From Campylobacter sp. RM16187 (GTDB lineage Bacteria; Campylobacterota; Campylobacteria; Campylobacterales; Campylobacteraceae), in assembly GCF_025319965.1 (NCBI RefSeq), contig NZ_CP012549.1, positions 1,736,001-1,800,000 on the forward strand: a stretch of 64,000 bases of DNA, in the 5' to 3' direction. Of this stretch, positions 22,301 to 30,012 are shown one piece after another. The notes under the pieces are model-generated. The model was given only the letters and a program-made list of their open reading frames with translations. It had not been told where the DNA came from and did no database searches. The position numbers were made by a program, and so were the translations under genes. How positions within the stretch are numbered: the stretch's first letter is position 1; every line of letters starts with the position of its first letter.

Positions 22301-23241
22301 TCAAGCTTTTTTATAAGCTTTTTTATAAACAATATAGGCTTTATAATACCATTTACGGCAAATTTGACATCCACAAAAACTAAAAATAGTCCTATTAAAA
22401 AAAATGCTAGACATATACCTAAAAATAGCCAGTTTGTATACAATATATTGCTAATAGGGCGATAAGTTACAACAGCTGTTCTGGCTTTAGGGATGTATTG
22501 AACCATGTAAAGGTCAAAGTTGTCTGCCCCCCAGTTAATTCTAATACTATTTTGGTCTGCATAATTCATGTCTACGCTATAAATATCAAATATGGCTTTT
22601 TGCTTTAAAACAAGCTCTATATCTTGGTGAAACAAAATTCTTCCATCTTTATTAATGATAAAAGAGTTTGCCCCCGCTGAATTTTGCATTTGCAATAACT
22701 CATTATATATGTAGTTTAGCTTTACTTCGGCAATTAAAATTTTACCATTCTCAAGATCTTTTACAATAAACCTGGTTGGAATATCTCCATGATGAAAGTC
22801 AAATTTGGATCTATAAAATCCATCTACAAATTTATCCTTCCATGGTTTTGATTTAAAAAAATGTAGATACTCTTTATTTACATCTCTATGAGAAAAGGTA
22901 GAAATTTCAATATCGCCATCAATTGTAGCAACATGCATAGCGTAATATTTCTTGTGATTACTCATTGAGTAATCCAAAATAGCCCTTGTGTTAGTATTGT
23001 CTGATGTTATATATCTGCTAATAAGTGTAAGTTCGTCGTTGACGGTTTTGACATTATTTAAAATAATATTTCTAAGCTCTTGATTGCTTAAATACATATT
23101 TTCGCGAATTTCATTGAATTTAATATTTACAGCAAAAGCTATTATGCAAAATATCGCAATAATAGTGACTAAATTTGCGAAATAAACTCTATTTAAAATA
23201 TTATAAGACAAGCTTTTATTTTTATTGCTTGAAAAAATCAT
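19339..23241 (-). CDS. Multi-PAS GGDEF/EAL membrane sensor with degenerate EAL domain
   Basis: This 1300-residue protein has a transmembrane helix (about 18-42), a periplasmic Cache-like sensor region, a second helix (about 265-292), then three PAS-like segments (about 345-460, 480-600, 640-755). A GGDEF domain (about 760-930) with intact GGDEF near residue 840 follows, and then an EAL-like domain (about 945-1190). The RxxD inhibitory site reads KEND, so product inhibition may be lost. In the EAL domain the catalytic E-A-L reads E-T-F (near 970) and DDFG reads DQFG (near 1090), so phosphodiesterase activity is unlikely. It probably makes or binds cyclic di-GMP. The last 100 residues form an extra helical domain with HKGW and a later HISDFHKVSIH cluster. 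The 13-base gap to hisZ suggests shared transcription. Confidence 0.88.
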   Translation of the reverse strand: MIFSSNKNKSLSYNILNRVYFANLVTIIAIFCIIAFAVNIKFNEIRENMYLSNQELRNIILNNVKTVNDELTLISRYITSDNTNTRAILDYSMSNHKKYYAMHVATIDGDIEISTFSHRDVNKEYLHFFKSKPWKDKFVDGFYRSKFDFHHGDIPTRFIVKDLENGKILIAEVKLNYIYNELLQMQNSAGANSFIINKDGRILFHQDIELVLKQKAIFDIYSVDMNYADQNSIRINWGADNFDLYMVQYIPKARTAVVTYRPISNILYTNWLFLGICLAFFLIGLFLVFVDVKFAVNGIIKPILFIKKLIKKLEKEESIGQYVSTGYITDFNEMVDSIIHVNENFQNKKNSFLEYEKKFGYLFEQGPLVILLIDAKTGDIVEASSKALEFYGFSRDEFLSKRLQDLDADSAKGANIMTCDCSDNTVAYEARHILSNGDIKDVLIKKKNIEADDNKLGFCLIEDITWEKINKRNFKRENEANIYSPIFKISWKNGFMQDILSVSINTEIILGYRLEEMLADDFSFKNIIHPADFDKIFNEFNIKFRLFSTNAVKKDYEFLSSIRILKKNLEVVTCNVFLKFISSDDKNIDEVIGYFVDSSIIDKMDLNNNPSNHTLHNGNYYEIDGLKYKNDADKYKKIVSNLFSNSQEAMAVVGTDGKFIDVNDAFVQITGYSKEEAIGSSSNLLNSGTHDSKFFANLWRNVINEGYWRGHIWNKKKDGKKYLELLTISTVYDKDGSIENFIAIFSDISHAKEKEENLEQIAYYDALTKLPNRFLFSKKLNDAMINTVSTKTSIAVIYIDIDNFKPINDLHGHSVGDRLLIAISKNISIVLKENDVLARIGGDEFIAIVNDLTYKNEINDILEDILRAASRDIVINNKHLRVSASVGASLYPQKIDIDQDTLIEQADWAMYQSKLSGKNKYYIFDPDADKYFRDHYALSDRISSSLLNDEFSLLYQPILNIKTNKIVGLETFIARKTGNTILCEEILPLIANGYIYDDLVLWNIDMALKDQSRMRTKYGLDLKVSVNVTLELIHRSDFIKKFHSIAESREHNNFHMLELNIKDASSFKQPIDSNEILNTYKSYGISLILDQFGSKSTSIQNLKNIYADKLKVSKYLSLGVVKEADSLIILKSILTLSNIFLKEAIAKGVETSESMYLLMKAGYHNLQGGYIAPPMRLESIKHWLETYKIPDKLKHIEALKESELIWCNLAVMHKGWIKSLLDMLSASNFNKFDTKEFARNYSELMVESYKKHISDFHKVSIHVETTGIIMQILTNIEQGQSISKLVVKLKDKRDKILTLE

Positions 23242-23358
23242 ACTCTATAAAAACCTTCCAATTTTATCTAGATAGGCATTATTGTATCATCTTTTTTATT
23301 TTTATCTAATATAAGAAATAATAAAAAATTGATTAAGAATAAAAATTCACATTTAATA

Positions 23359-23457
23359 TGGCGAGAGGATGAGAGAATCGAACTCCCCGCAGAACGGTCA
23401 ACCGCCCCGCCATCGGATTTGAAGTCCGCGAGCGCCACCAGATCGCTTTATCCTCCA
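23359..23457 (-). tRNA. selC: Selenocysteine tRNA (anticodon UCA)
   Basis: Read on the minus strand, the gene starts GGAGGATAAAG and ends CTCTCGCCA with an encoded CCA. The anticodon loop CTTCAAA gives UCA (23420-23422), which reads UGA. The total of about 99 nt, an extended acceptor stem and a long GC-rich variable arm (CGGGGCGGTTGACCGTTCTG region) are characteristic of tRNA-Sec and of no ordinary tRNA. The T arm GGGAGTTCGATTCTC is clear. It serves the two UGA-containing genes in this window, fdhA and selD. The outermost acceptor pair is uncertain, so the 5' end may be off by 1-2 bases. Confidence 0.95.
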
Positions 23458-23538
23458 CAAGGATCGTATTTTATCAAATTTTATATAAATTTTAGTTTGA
23501 TTTTTATAGTATTTAATCAAAATTCCCTTGGACTGGCT

Positions 23539-24138
23539 ATGAATATCGGGCTGACTATTAAAAGAATTATTATTTTATTACCTATGTTTTTACTAAGTGG
23601 ATGCTTAGACATGATTACCCGTCCGATTTCTCCTATGACAGGAGTAAATATATATGACGCCTACTCCATATCTCAGGATGAAAGAGGAATCTACTCAATC
23701 GCAAGAGACAAATTTGTAAAAAGTAAAATTCAGAGCAAAATTCTATTAAGCTCAGGACTTAGTAATATCAGTATAGATGTAGAGAGTTTTTATGGAAATG
23801 TCTATCTAATAGGCGTTGTACCAGATATTAAACACAAAGAAAAACTTATAGAGTTAACCAAAAACACCGAAGGCGTAAAGAAAATTTACACCTATATAAG
23901 ATTTCCAAGTGACGCAAAAGAGTGCAAAAGCAACCTAAATATCATGCTTGCACTCAAAAACAACCTATTTAGAGACAGTAAGATAAGCGGTACTAGCGTA
24001 AGAGTTAGCGTTGTGCAATGTAACGTCGTATTTACAGGCATCATAACCGATATAGAGCAAGAAAAGCACGCTATCTGGTATGCTAAACATATCGAAGGCG
24101 TGAATGATGTCTATTCGTTCTTGAGGGTTATGAAATAA
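23539..24138 (+). CDS. BON-domain lipoprotein
   Basis: The protein has 199 residues from the ATG at 23539. Earlier in-frame codons would run through the tRNA gene, and this ATG begins a proper lipoprotein leader with lipobox LLSGC (Cys about residue 22). Two BON-type modules follow: LSNISIDVESFYGNVYLIGVV...EGVKKIYTYI and GTSVRVSVVQCNVVFTGIIT...EGVNDVYSFL. BON proteins of the OsmY/DolP type bind phospholipid membranes and help maintain the envelope. The gene converges on the RND gene of the Mla-type operon with only 6 bases between them, so a shared envelope role is plausible. Confidence 0.82.
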   Translation: MNIGLTIKRIIILLPMFLLSGCLDMITRPISPMTGVNIYDAYSISQDERGIYSIARDKFVKSKIQSKILLSSGLSNISIDVESFYGNVYLIGVVPDIKHKEKLIELTKNTEGVKKIYTYIRFPSDAKECKSNLNIMLALKNNLFRDSKISGTSVRVSVVQCNVVFTGIITDIEQEKHAIWYAKHIEGVNDVYSFLRVMK

Positions 24139-24144
24139 ATTTAT

Positions 24145-26598
24145 CTACTTAGCAACGCTTTTTGCATAAAACGTATGAATAAGCGCAGGCAAGAGCACAA
24201 GCGCTCCAAGTAGCATCATAACCATAACCAAATCAGTAAGAAGTCCAAAGTAAATAGTCGGGATAAAATTGCTCGTAACCATCACGCTAAAACCTAAAAA
24301 TATCGCAAACGAAGTGTAATACATCGCGTAACCTATGCTTGCGTGCGAAGCCTTTATACTCTCCGCCACGCCTTTACTTCGGCGCTCTTCGCGGTATCTG
24401 TGGATATAGTGTATGATGTCATCCACGCCGATACCGATACTTATGGAAGCTATCGTGATACTCATGATATCAAGCGGAATTCCCGCCGCTCCCATCACGC
24501 CAAAGACCACACAAAGCGGGATAATGTTTGTAATAATGCTAATAATCGCAAGTTTTATGCTCTTAAAAATTATGCAAAATATCACAAAAAGCGTCAAAAC
24601 AACAAAGCCAAGAGAATCGATCTGCGAGTAAATCAGGCTTTGAAGCATATTGTTATAAAGCACCATTGCGCCGCTTATCTGCACTTTTACGTTATCATCT
24701 TTAGTTAAATTTACTATCTCGCTTTCAAGCATCTTTAAAAACTCATCTCGCCTAAGCTTCTCGTCCGAGTCAATAGTTCTAAGCGAAAATCTCACTTGAT
24801 TATCCGCGATGCTAACATAAGGGCTTAAAATGATATCTTTGTAAATTTCAGGCATCTGCTCATACATCACGCTTAGTAAGAAGTCATCAATCACGCCGTC
24901 GTTTAAAATTTCAATGATCTCCAAAAGCGTGCCAAGACTTGAAACTTTGCCCACAAATTCCTTGCTTTCAAGATGAGTATGCACCTTTTTTACAATGTTC
25001 ATCTTATGGCTGTTAAACCAGTACTTAGCCTCGCTTTCATTAGCCTTAAACTCATCTTCAAATTCATCTTTGGGCTCGTTTTTAGCTTCATCTTTACTTG
25101 CTTCATTAAATGTTATAAGCACGTCCACAGGCACCGTTCCGCCAAGCTTGGTGTCGACTACCTGCATGCCTTTAAAAATTTCAGTCGAGCTTTTGAAATA
25201 CTCGATGAAGCTGTTTTCAACGCGAAGTTTTGAAATGCCGTAAATTCCAAAAGCGAGCATAAACGCGCTTATAGCATAAACTGCGAATTTCGAAGTTAAG
25301 GCAAAATTTGCACAAATTTTAGTAAAGCTAAATTTATTTTCAAACGTCCTAACCGGAGCAAGTTTTTTAAGCTCTGAAACCACGCTACCAAATAGCAAAA
25401 ACGCAAGCACAAGCGAGATGGATATGCTCGTACTCATCATCACGCCAAGCATGATAACAGGCTTTATATCCGAAAATGCAAGCGATAAAAAGCCGATAAC
25501 CGTCGTAAATATCGCGAAAAAAGACGGCTTAAATTTATCTCTAAGCGTTAGATAAACGAGCTGGTGCTGATTTAAGCTTGGTTTTGTTATGAAAAATTCC
25601 CTGTAGCTAACTATGAGGTGAATGACAACAGAGATCGTAATTATCAGCTGAAGAGCTATGAAATTTGACGATATAACCGTTATCTCCCAGCCCAAAAAGC
25701 CAAAAAGCCCTGTCGCAAAAATCACACTAATCGCGCAGATAAATATAGGTAAAACAACCCAACGAAGCTGCCTAAAAAATAGCCACAAGCTAAATATCAA
25801 AAGTAAAGAAACGCTTATGCCGTAAGTGTAGAGATCTGATTTTACGAAGGTTACCATGTCGCTTGCGATCATGTTTACTCCGCCTAAAAACAGCGTCTCA
25901 TCGCCTCTAAATTTATCAAGCACGCTTCGTATATGATCGATACTTGCTTGCTCTTTTACTCGCAAGTCGTCGCGATAGGCTTTAAAGTCCGAATTTGCGC
26001 TTTTTAAAGCTTCTTTGTCGCCGCTGCTTAAAGTGCCGTTTAGCTCTTTATTTAAGAGAAAATTTCTAGCGTTTAAAAACTTGGCGTATCTTTTATCATC
26101 TTTTAAATTTAAGATTATCGCGGTGGTTTTTAGATCCTTGCTTACAAGCGCGTTTGTGTATAGCGGACTGCTTGCAAACTCGCTCATCACGGCAGTTTTG
26201 TTGATATCTTTATCTTCAAGAGTTGGCACTCGCTTGATGATATCGCTTAGCGAGCCGGCCGAGCTTTGAAGAAGCGGAACGTTTAGTATGGATACGATAT
26301 TTTCAACTAGCTCGTTTTGCTCAAATTCTTTTGATAAATTTCTAATCTTTTCAAGCGTAATATCGTCTAAAAGCCCATTTTTTGGAGTGTATGCCACAAC
26401 TAAGTAGTTAGGGCTTGCATATCTTTTGGCAACATCGCGAAAAAGAGCTAAATCTTTATCATTTTCAAGCAGAAGCGTTTCAGTCGAAGCATCAACGGCA
26501 AGTTTTGTAGAAAAATATCCAAAAACAAGCGTTAAAAGCAGTACCGCAGCTATAACTCGCTTAGGATAAAAAACGATAAATTTAAAGATGGATTTCAT
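24145..26598 (-). CDS. RND/MMPL-superfamily lipid exporter-like protein
   Basis: The 817-residue protein has an N-terminal helix (about 12-30), a large periplasmic domain, five to six helices (about 235-420), a second periplasmic domain (about 450-630), and a final helix bundle (about 640-810). This is the two-fold pattern of RND transporters of the MMPL/HpnN type. Conserved acidic residues lie in the helices (SIGIGVDDIIHYIHRYREE). It is co-transcribed with mlaC and mlaA (5-base gap), which suggests it replaces the MlaFEDB ABC transporter as the inner-membrane motor for phospholipid traffic. Residues 480-515 carry a Lys/Glu-rich, repeat-like insert (SKDEAKNEPKDEFEDEF). Confidence 0.82.
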   Translation of the reverse strand: MKSIFKFIVFYPKRVIAAVLLLTLVFGYFSTKLAVDASTETLLLENDKDLALFRDVAKRYASPNYLVVAYTPKNGLLDDITLEKIRNLSKEFEQNELVENIVSILNVPLLQSSAGSLSDIIKRVPTLEDKDINKTAVMSEFASSPLYTNALVSKDLKTTAIILNLKDDKRYAKFLNARNFLLNKELNGTLSSGDKEALKSANSDFKAYRDDLRVKEQASIDHIRSVLDKFRGDETLFLGGVNMIASDMVTFVKSDLYTYGISVSLLLIFSLWLFFRQLRWVVLPIFICAISVIFATGLFGFLGWEITVISSNFIALQLIITISVVIHLIVSYREFFITKPSLNQHQLVYLTLRDKFKPSFFAIFTTVIGFLSLAFSDIKPVIMLGVMMSTSISISLVLAFLLFGSVVSELKKLAPVRTFENKFSFTKICANFALTSKFAVYAISAFMLAFGIYGISKLRVENSFIEYFKSSTEIFKGMQVVDTKLGGTVPVDVLITFNEASKDEAKNEPKDEFEDEFKANESEAKYWFNSHKMNIVKKVHTHLESKEFVGKVSSLGTLLEIIEILNDGVIDDFLLSVMYEQMPEIYKDIILSPYVSIADNQVRFSLRTIDSDEKLRRDEFLKMLESEIVNLTKDDNVKVQISGAMVLYNNMLQSLIYSQIDSLGFVVLTLFVIFCIIFKSIKLAIISIITNIIPLCVVFGVMGAAGIPLDIMSITIASISIGIGVDDIIHYIHRYREERRSKGVAESIKASHASIGYAMYYTSFAIFLGFSVMVTSNFIPTIYFGLLTDLVMVMMLLGALVLLPALIHTFYAKSVAK

Positions 26599-26603
26599 TA
26601 AAT

Positions 26604-27194
26604 TTATTTGCTATCCTCAGGCAAATTTACTGTCTCCAGTCTTTTTAGCAGCTCTTCAAAGCTTCCTTTTTCAAGCAGGCTTCCAAACTGGCTTCTATAA
26701 GTCTGAACTATGCTAACGCCTAAGATATCAAGGTCGTAAATTAGCCAGCCACGATCCTTTGCGTCATAAAATTTATAGACAAAAGGATAGCTTTTGCCTT
26801 CGCTCACGACTTCGCCGTTTAGCCAGTATCTTTTTTCGTTTGGCTTTGTGAACTCTTTTAAATTTATCTGTTGATCGTTGTAGCTTAGAAGTTTATCTAC
26901 ATATGAGTTTTTAAGGCGAGTTTCAAAGGCTTTATCAAACTGCTCTTTTTGCACATCGCTTAGTGCGTCATAGCGCTTTGATAGGCTGATTTTAGCCATC
27001 TGTTTGTAGTCAAAAAACGGATCAAAGATGGCAAAAATTTTATCCGCTTTTTCATCTTTATTTAAATTTTTGTCCTTTAGCACTTTTATCGCGTTTTGAG
27101 TCGCGCTTTCAACGCTTGGTTTTATCTCACTCTCGCTTATCGCAAATAGTGAAACACTCAAAAACATAGCACAAATAATTTTTAAAAATTTCAT
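26604..27194 (-). CDS. mlaC: MlaC-family periplasmic phospholipid-binding protein
   Basis: The 196-residue protein has a signal peptide (residues 1-18) and the Tgt2/MlaC fold. ADKIFAIFDPFFDYKQMAKISLSKRY and the C-terminal KDRGWLIYDLDILGVSIVQTYRSQF block are family hallmarks; the latter matches the conserved D-x-x-x-x-G-V-S-x-x-x-x-Y-R-x-x-F pattern. It shuttles phospholipid between outer and inner membranes. It lies one base after mlaA and 5 bases before the RND gene. Confidence 0.9.
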   Translation of the reverse strand: MKFLKIICAMFLSVSLFAISESEIKPSVESATQNAIKVLKDKNLNKDEKADKIFAIFDPFFDYKQMAKISLSKRYDALSDVQKEQFDKAFETRLKNSYVDKLLSYNDQQINLKEFTKPNEKRYWLNGEVVSEGKSYPFVYKFYDAKDRGWLIYDLDILGVSIVQTYRSQFGSLLEKGSFEELLKRLETVNLPEDSK

Positions 27195-27195
27195 T

Positions 27196-27888
27196 TTATT
27201 CCTTTATCAAATAGTTGCGGCGCTGTTCGTAAGCATCGCGTAAAAATGGATATAGATCAACTGCATCTTTTTTAAGTCTATCGTATGCATCAACATCTAA
27301 AGAGATATTGTTTAGTTTTTGATAAATCTTGATCCCGTTTGAAGAGGCTTGAGGATCCACAAATGTTATAGGATTTACAAAATAATCCCCCCAAAATCCG
27401 AGCAGATCTCTTAAATTATAAGGTCCTACCAAAGGCAATACTATATGAAAGCCACTTCCAACACCCCAAAAACCTAAAGTTTGACCAAAATCCTCATCAT
27501 GCCGCTGTAAATTATAATATTTAGCTCCGTCCGTTAGTCCACCAAAACCTATTATAGTATTGGCTACAAATCTTAAAGTCTCTTCTCCGGCTTCTTTAAA
27601 TTTTAGTTGTAAAACATTATTTACAAACCTCACAGGAAACATTAAATTATCAAAAAAGTTATCAACAGCCTCTCTGGCCGGTTGCGGAATAATATAATTA
27701 TATCCTTTGAGTGTCGGATTTAATAAATTTTCATATAAGAAATCATTGACATTGGTCATGGCCCTATTATATCTGGACAATGGATCAAAAACCTCTGTTT
27801 TGTCTTTGAATTCATCATCAAATTCGCTAATATCATTTGCAAATAGAATGATGAAACCAAGCAAAAAAGAAAAAATAAATTTCATCAA
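27196..27888 (-). CDS. mlaA: MlaA/VacJ-family outer membrane lipid asymmetry protein
   Basis: This 230-residue VacJ-family protein has the diagnostic DPLSRYNRAMTNVNDFLYENLLNP, PAREAVDNFFDNLMFPVRFVNNVLQ, GFGGLTDGA and FGQTLGFWGVGSGFHIVLPLVGPYNLRD blocks. MlaA removes misplaced phospholipid from the outer leaflet of the outer membrane. The leader FLLGFIILFAND has no lipobox cysteine, so unlike E. coli MlaA it is predicted not to be a lipoprotein. It starts an mlaA-mlaC-RND operon and diverges from modE. Confidence 0.92.
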   Translation of the reverse strand: MMKFIFSFLLGFIILFANDISEFDDEFKDKTEVFDPLSRYNRAMTNVNDFLYENLLNPTLKGYNYIIPQPAREAVDNFFDNLMFPVRFVNNVLQLKFKEAGEETLRFVANTIIGFGGLTDGAKYYNLQRHDEDFGQTLGFWGVGSGFHIVLPLVGPYNLRDLLGFWGDYFVNPITFVDPQASSNGIKIYQKLNNISLDVDAYDRLKKDAVDLYPFLRDAYEQRRNYLIKE

Positions 27889-27994
27889 AACCTTTCAAAA
27901 AAATTAATAATATCAAAAAAATTATAACAAAAGCTTTGATTTTATAATTTTGTTGCTTTTAAATTTATAAAATTATAAATACACAAAAATAACG

Positions 27995-28010
27995 CTGAAA
28001 AAATTTTCAG
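27995..28010. promoter_or_regulatory. Inverted repeat in the mlaA-modE divergent promoter region
   Basis: CTGAAAA and TTTTCAG pair perfectly across a 2-base centre, in the middle of the 197-base AT-rich gap between two divergent genes. Position 76-91 bases before the modE start fits an operator for ModE autoregulation or for another regulator. It does not resemble the E. coli ModE site closely. A terminator is unnecessary between divergent genes. Confidence 0.3.
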
Positions 28011-28085
28011 TTTATTTTTATATATACTATTTTATACTTAAAAAATTATATTTTTATATCAAAGCAAATAATAGAGGAAATTTTA

Positions 28086-28868
28086 ATGAAAGCTGATGTA
28101 AGTTTAGAGTTATTTTTAGATAGCGGAGTGCCTGTTTTAGCAAAACATATAAGCCTTCTTAAGGCTGTAGACGAAACAAAAAGCATAACAAAAGCGGCCG
28201 AGTTTGTAGGAATTTCATATAAAAATGCCTGGGATAGTCTTGACGCGCTAAATAACCGTTCGGAAAAACCGCTTATAACAAGAGCGCAGGGCAATAAGAA
28301 AAATAGCGGAAGTGAGTTGACCGAGTATGGAAGAAAGATGATAAGCGTTTACGAAGCTATGCTTGCATCTCAAAAAGTATTTTTGGAAAAAGTATGTTCA
28401 AATATTGATATTTCAACTAACGAAATAGCAAATTTACAACGTATGAGCATGAATTTGAGTGCTAGAAATCAACTATCATGCGAGATAATTAAAATTAAAA
28501 CAGGAGCCGTAAATTCAGACATAATAGCCAAACTATCAAATGGCGAAATTTTACATGCCGCCGTTACTGTAGAATCAGAAAAAAATTTAAATTTAAAAGT
28601 CGGCAAAAAAGTAGTATTTATATTTAAAGCTCCAAGCGTTATGCTTGCCAAGGACGAAAATCTAAACATAAGTGCGGCAAATCAACTAAAAGGCAAGGTG
28701 ATAGAGGCTAAAATCGGCTCGGTAAGCGCTGAAATAGTCCTTGAGATAAACGATCATCAAACCATCACCGCAATCATAACAAAAGATAGCGCAATGGAGA
28801 TGAAAATAGGCGTTGGCGACGAACTAACAGCCGTAATCAAATCAAGTCAAATCATAATAGGAGTATAA
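28086..28868 (+). CDS. modE: Molybdate-responsive regulator ModE with two TOBE/Mop domains
   Basis: This 260-residue protein is built in the canonical ModE order. The N-terminal winged helix-turn-helix (about 20-110) contains ISLLKAVDETKSITKAAEFVGISYKNAWDSLDAL. Two molybdate-binding TOBE/Mop modules follow: about 122-190 (MSMNLSARNQLSCEIIKIKTGAVNSDI) and 194-258 (ISAANQLKGKVIEAKIGSVSAEIVLEI). With molybdate bound it normally represses the transporter operon. It is the first gene of modE-modA-mop-modC-modB, 2 bases before modA, so it should be autoregulated. A second, non-canonical ModE-like protein lies at 38983-39708. Confidence 0.93.
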   Translation: MKADVSLELFLDSGVPVLAKHISLLKAVDETKSITKAAEFVGISYKNAWDSLDALNNRSEKPLITRAQGNKKNSGSELTEYGRKMISVYEAMLASQKVFLEKVCSNIDISTNEIANLQRMSMNLSARNQLSCEIIKIKTGAVNSDIIAKLSNGEILHAAVTVESEKNLNLKVGKKVVFIFKAPSVMLAKDENLNISAANQLKGKVIEAKIGSVSAEIVLEINDHQTITAIITKDSAMEMKIGVGDELTAVIKSSQIIIGV

Positions 28869-28870
28869 AT

Positions 28871-29617
28871 ATGAAAAAAACTTTCTTTTCATTAGTTTTA
28901 GCAACAATTGCGGCTTTCAACCTAAACGCAGGCGAGATCAACGTATTTGCGGCAGCAAACGTAACTTATGCGTTTGAAGAGCTAAAGGCTGAATTTGCCA
29001 AGACAAATCCGGACACAAAAGTAACCGTAACACTTGGCGGAAGCGGCGCTTTGACAACTCAGATCAAAAACGGCGCACCTGCTGATGTATTTATGGCGGC
29101 AAATATGAAATTTGTTGAGAACCTTGATGAAGCGGGCTTTTCTGCAACTCGTCCTATAGTTTACGCTCAAGGCGCACTTGCACTATTTAGCATCCGCGAT
29201 ATCGACTTCAAAAAAGGCATAAAAGCTGTTGAGGGACTAAAAGCTATAGCTATCGCACTTCCTGAGTCGGCACCTTACGGCAAAGCTAGTATCGAAGCGC
29301 TTAAAAAAGATGGAATTTTTGATAAAGTTGAAAAAAACATCATCTACACAAAGTCAATTTCAGAGGCTCTAAGCTCAGCTCTTAGCGCGGCAGATGCCGG
29401 ATTTATCGCAGCTAGCGCAATGTATGATCCAAAAATGGCTCAATACAAAGAGGGCAAAAACTTCATCTTAGTTAATCCTGATCTTTACACTCCGATCGAT
29501 CAAGGCGTAATCCTTCTAAAACGCGGCGAAAACAACCCTGAAGCCAAGGCGTTTTATGATTTTATCCTAAGCGAAAAAGCAAAAGAGATCTTTAGAAAAT
29601 TCGGATACAACATATAA
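28871..29617 (+). CDS. modA: Periplasmic molybdate-binding protein
   Basis: The 248-residue protein has a signal peptide (residues 1-20, ending FNLNAG) followed by the ModA opening INVFAAANVTYAFEELKAEF. Family blocks include TLGGSGALTTQIKNGAPADVFMAAN and LPESAPYGKASIEALKK. The Ser/Ala/Gly-rich oxyanion pocket binds molybdate or tungstate for the ModBC importer. The gene follows modE after 2 bases, and its TAA overlaps the next ATG (TAATG). Confidence 0.95.
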   Translation: MKKTFFSLVLATIAAFNLNAGEINVFAAANVTYAFEELKAEFAKTNPDTKVTVTLGGSGALTTQIKNGAPADVFMAANMKFVENLDEAGFSATRPIVYAQGALALFSIRDIDFKKGIKAVEGLKAIAIALPESAPYGKASIEALKKDGIFDKVEKNIIYTKSISEALSSALSAADAGFIAASAMYDPKMAQYKEGKNFILVNPDLYTPIDQGVILLKRGENNPEAKAFYDFILSEKAKEIFRKFGYNI

Positions 29618-30012
29618 TGATAAAGGCCCAAGTTTCAAATATAACCGGCAACCAGGACGTAAATCTCTTTGAATTTACTTCAGGCGAGATGAAATTTTAT
29701 ATGCTTGGGCTTGAAAATTTAGATGAGTTTAAAATAGGCGATAGCGTAAAACTCGCCTTTAAAAGCTCAGACGTCATCATCGCAACGACTCCTTTGAAAA
29801 ACTGCTCGCTTACAAACGAGATAAAAGCGACAATCTCAAATTTAACCAAAGGCAATATCACAAGCGTTTTGCATTTAAAGTCTTTAAATTTCGAATTTGA
29901 AAGCATAATAACGACAAAATCTTGCCGGAGGTTAAATCTTAAACAAAATGACGAAATTTACGCTTACGTAAAAGCCACTTCACTTTATATCAGCGATAAA
30001 AACCGTGATTGA
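29617..30012 (+). CDS. TOBE/Mop-domain molybdate-binding protein
   Basis: The 131-residue soluble protein is made of two weakly similar Mop-like halves. The first is MIKAQVSNITGNQDVNLFEF...FKIGDSVKLAFKSSDVIIA; the second is NEIKATISNLTKGNITSVLHL...LKQNDEIYAYVKATSLYI. Such stand-alone Mop proteins store or buffer molybdate in the cytoplasm. C. jejuni has a comparable gene (Cj0302c) between modA and modB as I recall. It overlaps modA by one base and modC by 8 bases. ModC here lacks an obvious full TOBE domain of its own, so this protein may supply that function. Confidence 0.72.
   Translation: MIKAQVSNITGNQDVNLFEFTSGEMKFYMLGLENLDEFKIGDSVKLAFKSSDVIIATTPLKNCSLTNEIKATISNLTKGNITSVLHLKSLNFEFESIITTKSCRRLNLKQNDEIYAYVKATSLYISDKNRD

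Noticed and set aside
23329-23538. N-terminal extension of the BON lipoprotein to 23329
   Set aside because: The extension is the antisense of the selenocysteine tRNA, and the lipoprotein leader begins only at 23539.
24343-24708. Plus-strand frames of 72-121 codons inside the RND gene, and similar frames inside addA, addB, ccoN and fdhA
   Set aside because: They are antisense shadows of strongly conserved genes and lack RBS or family features.
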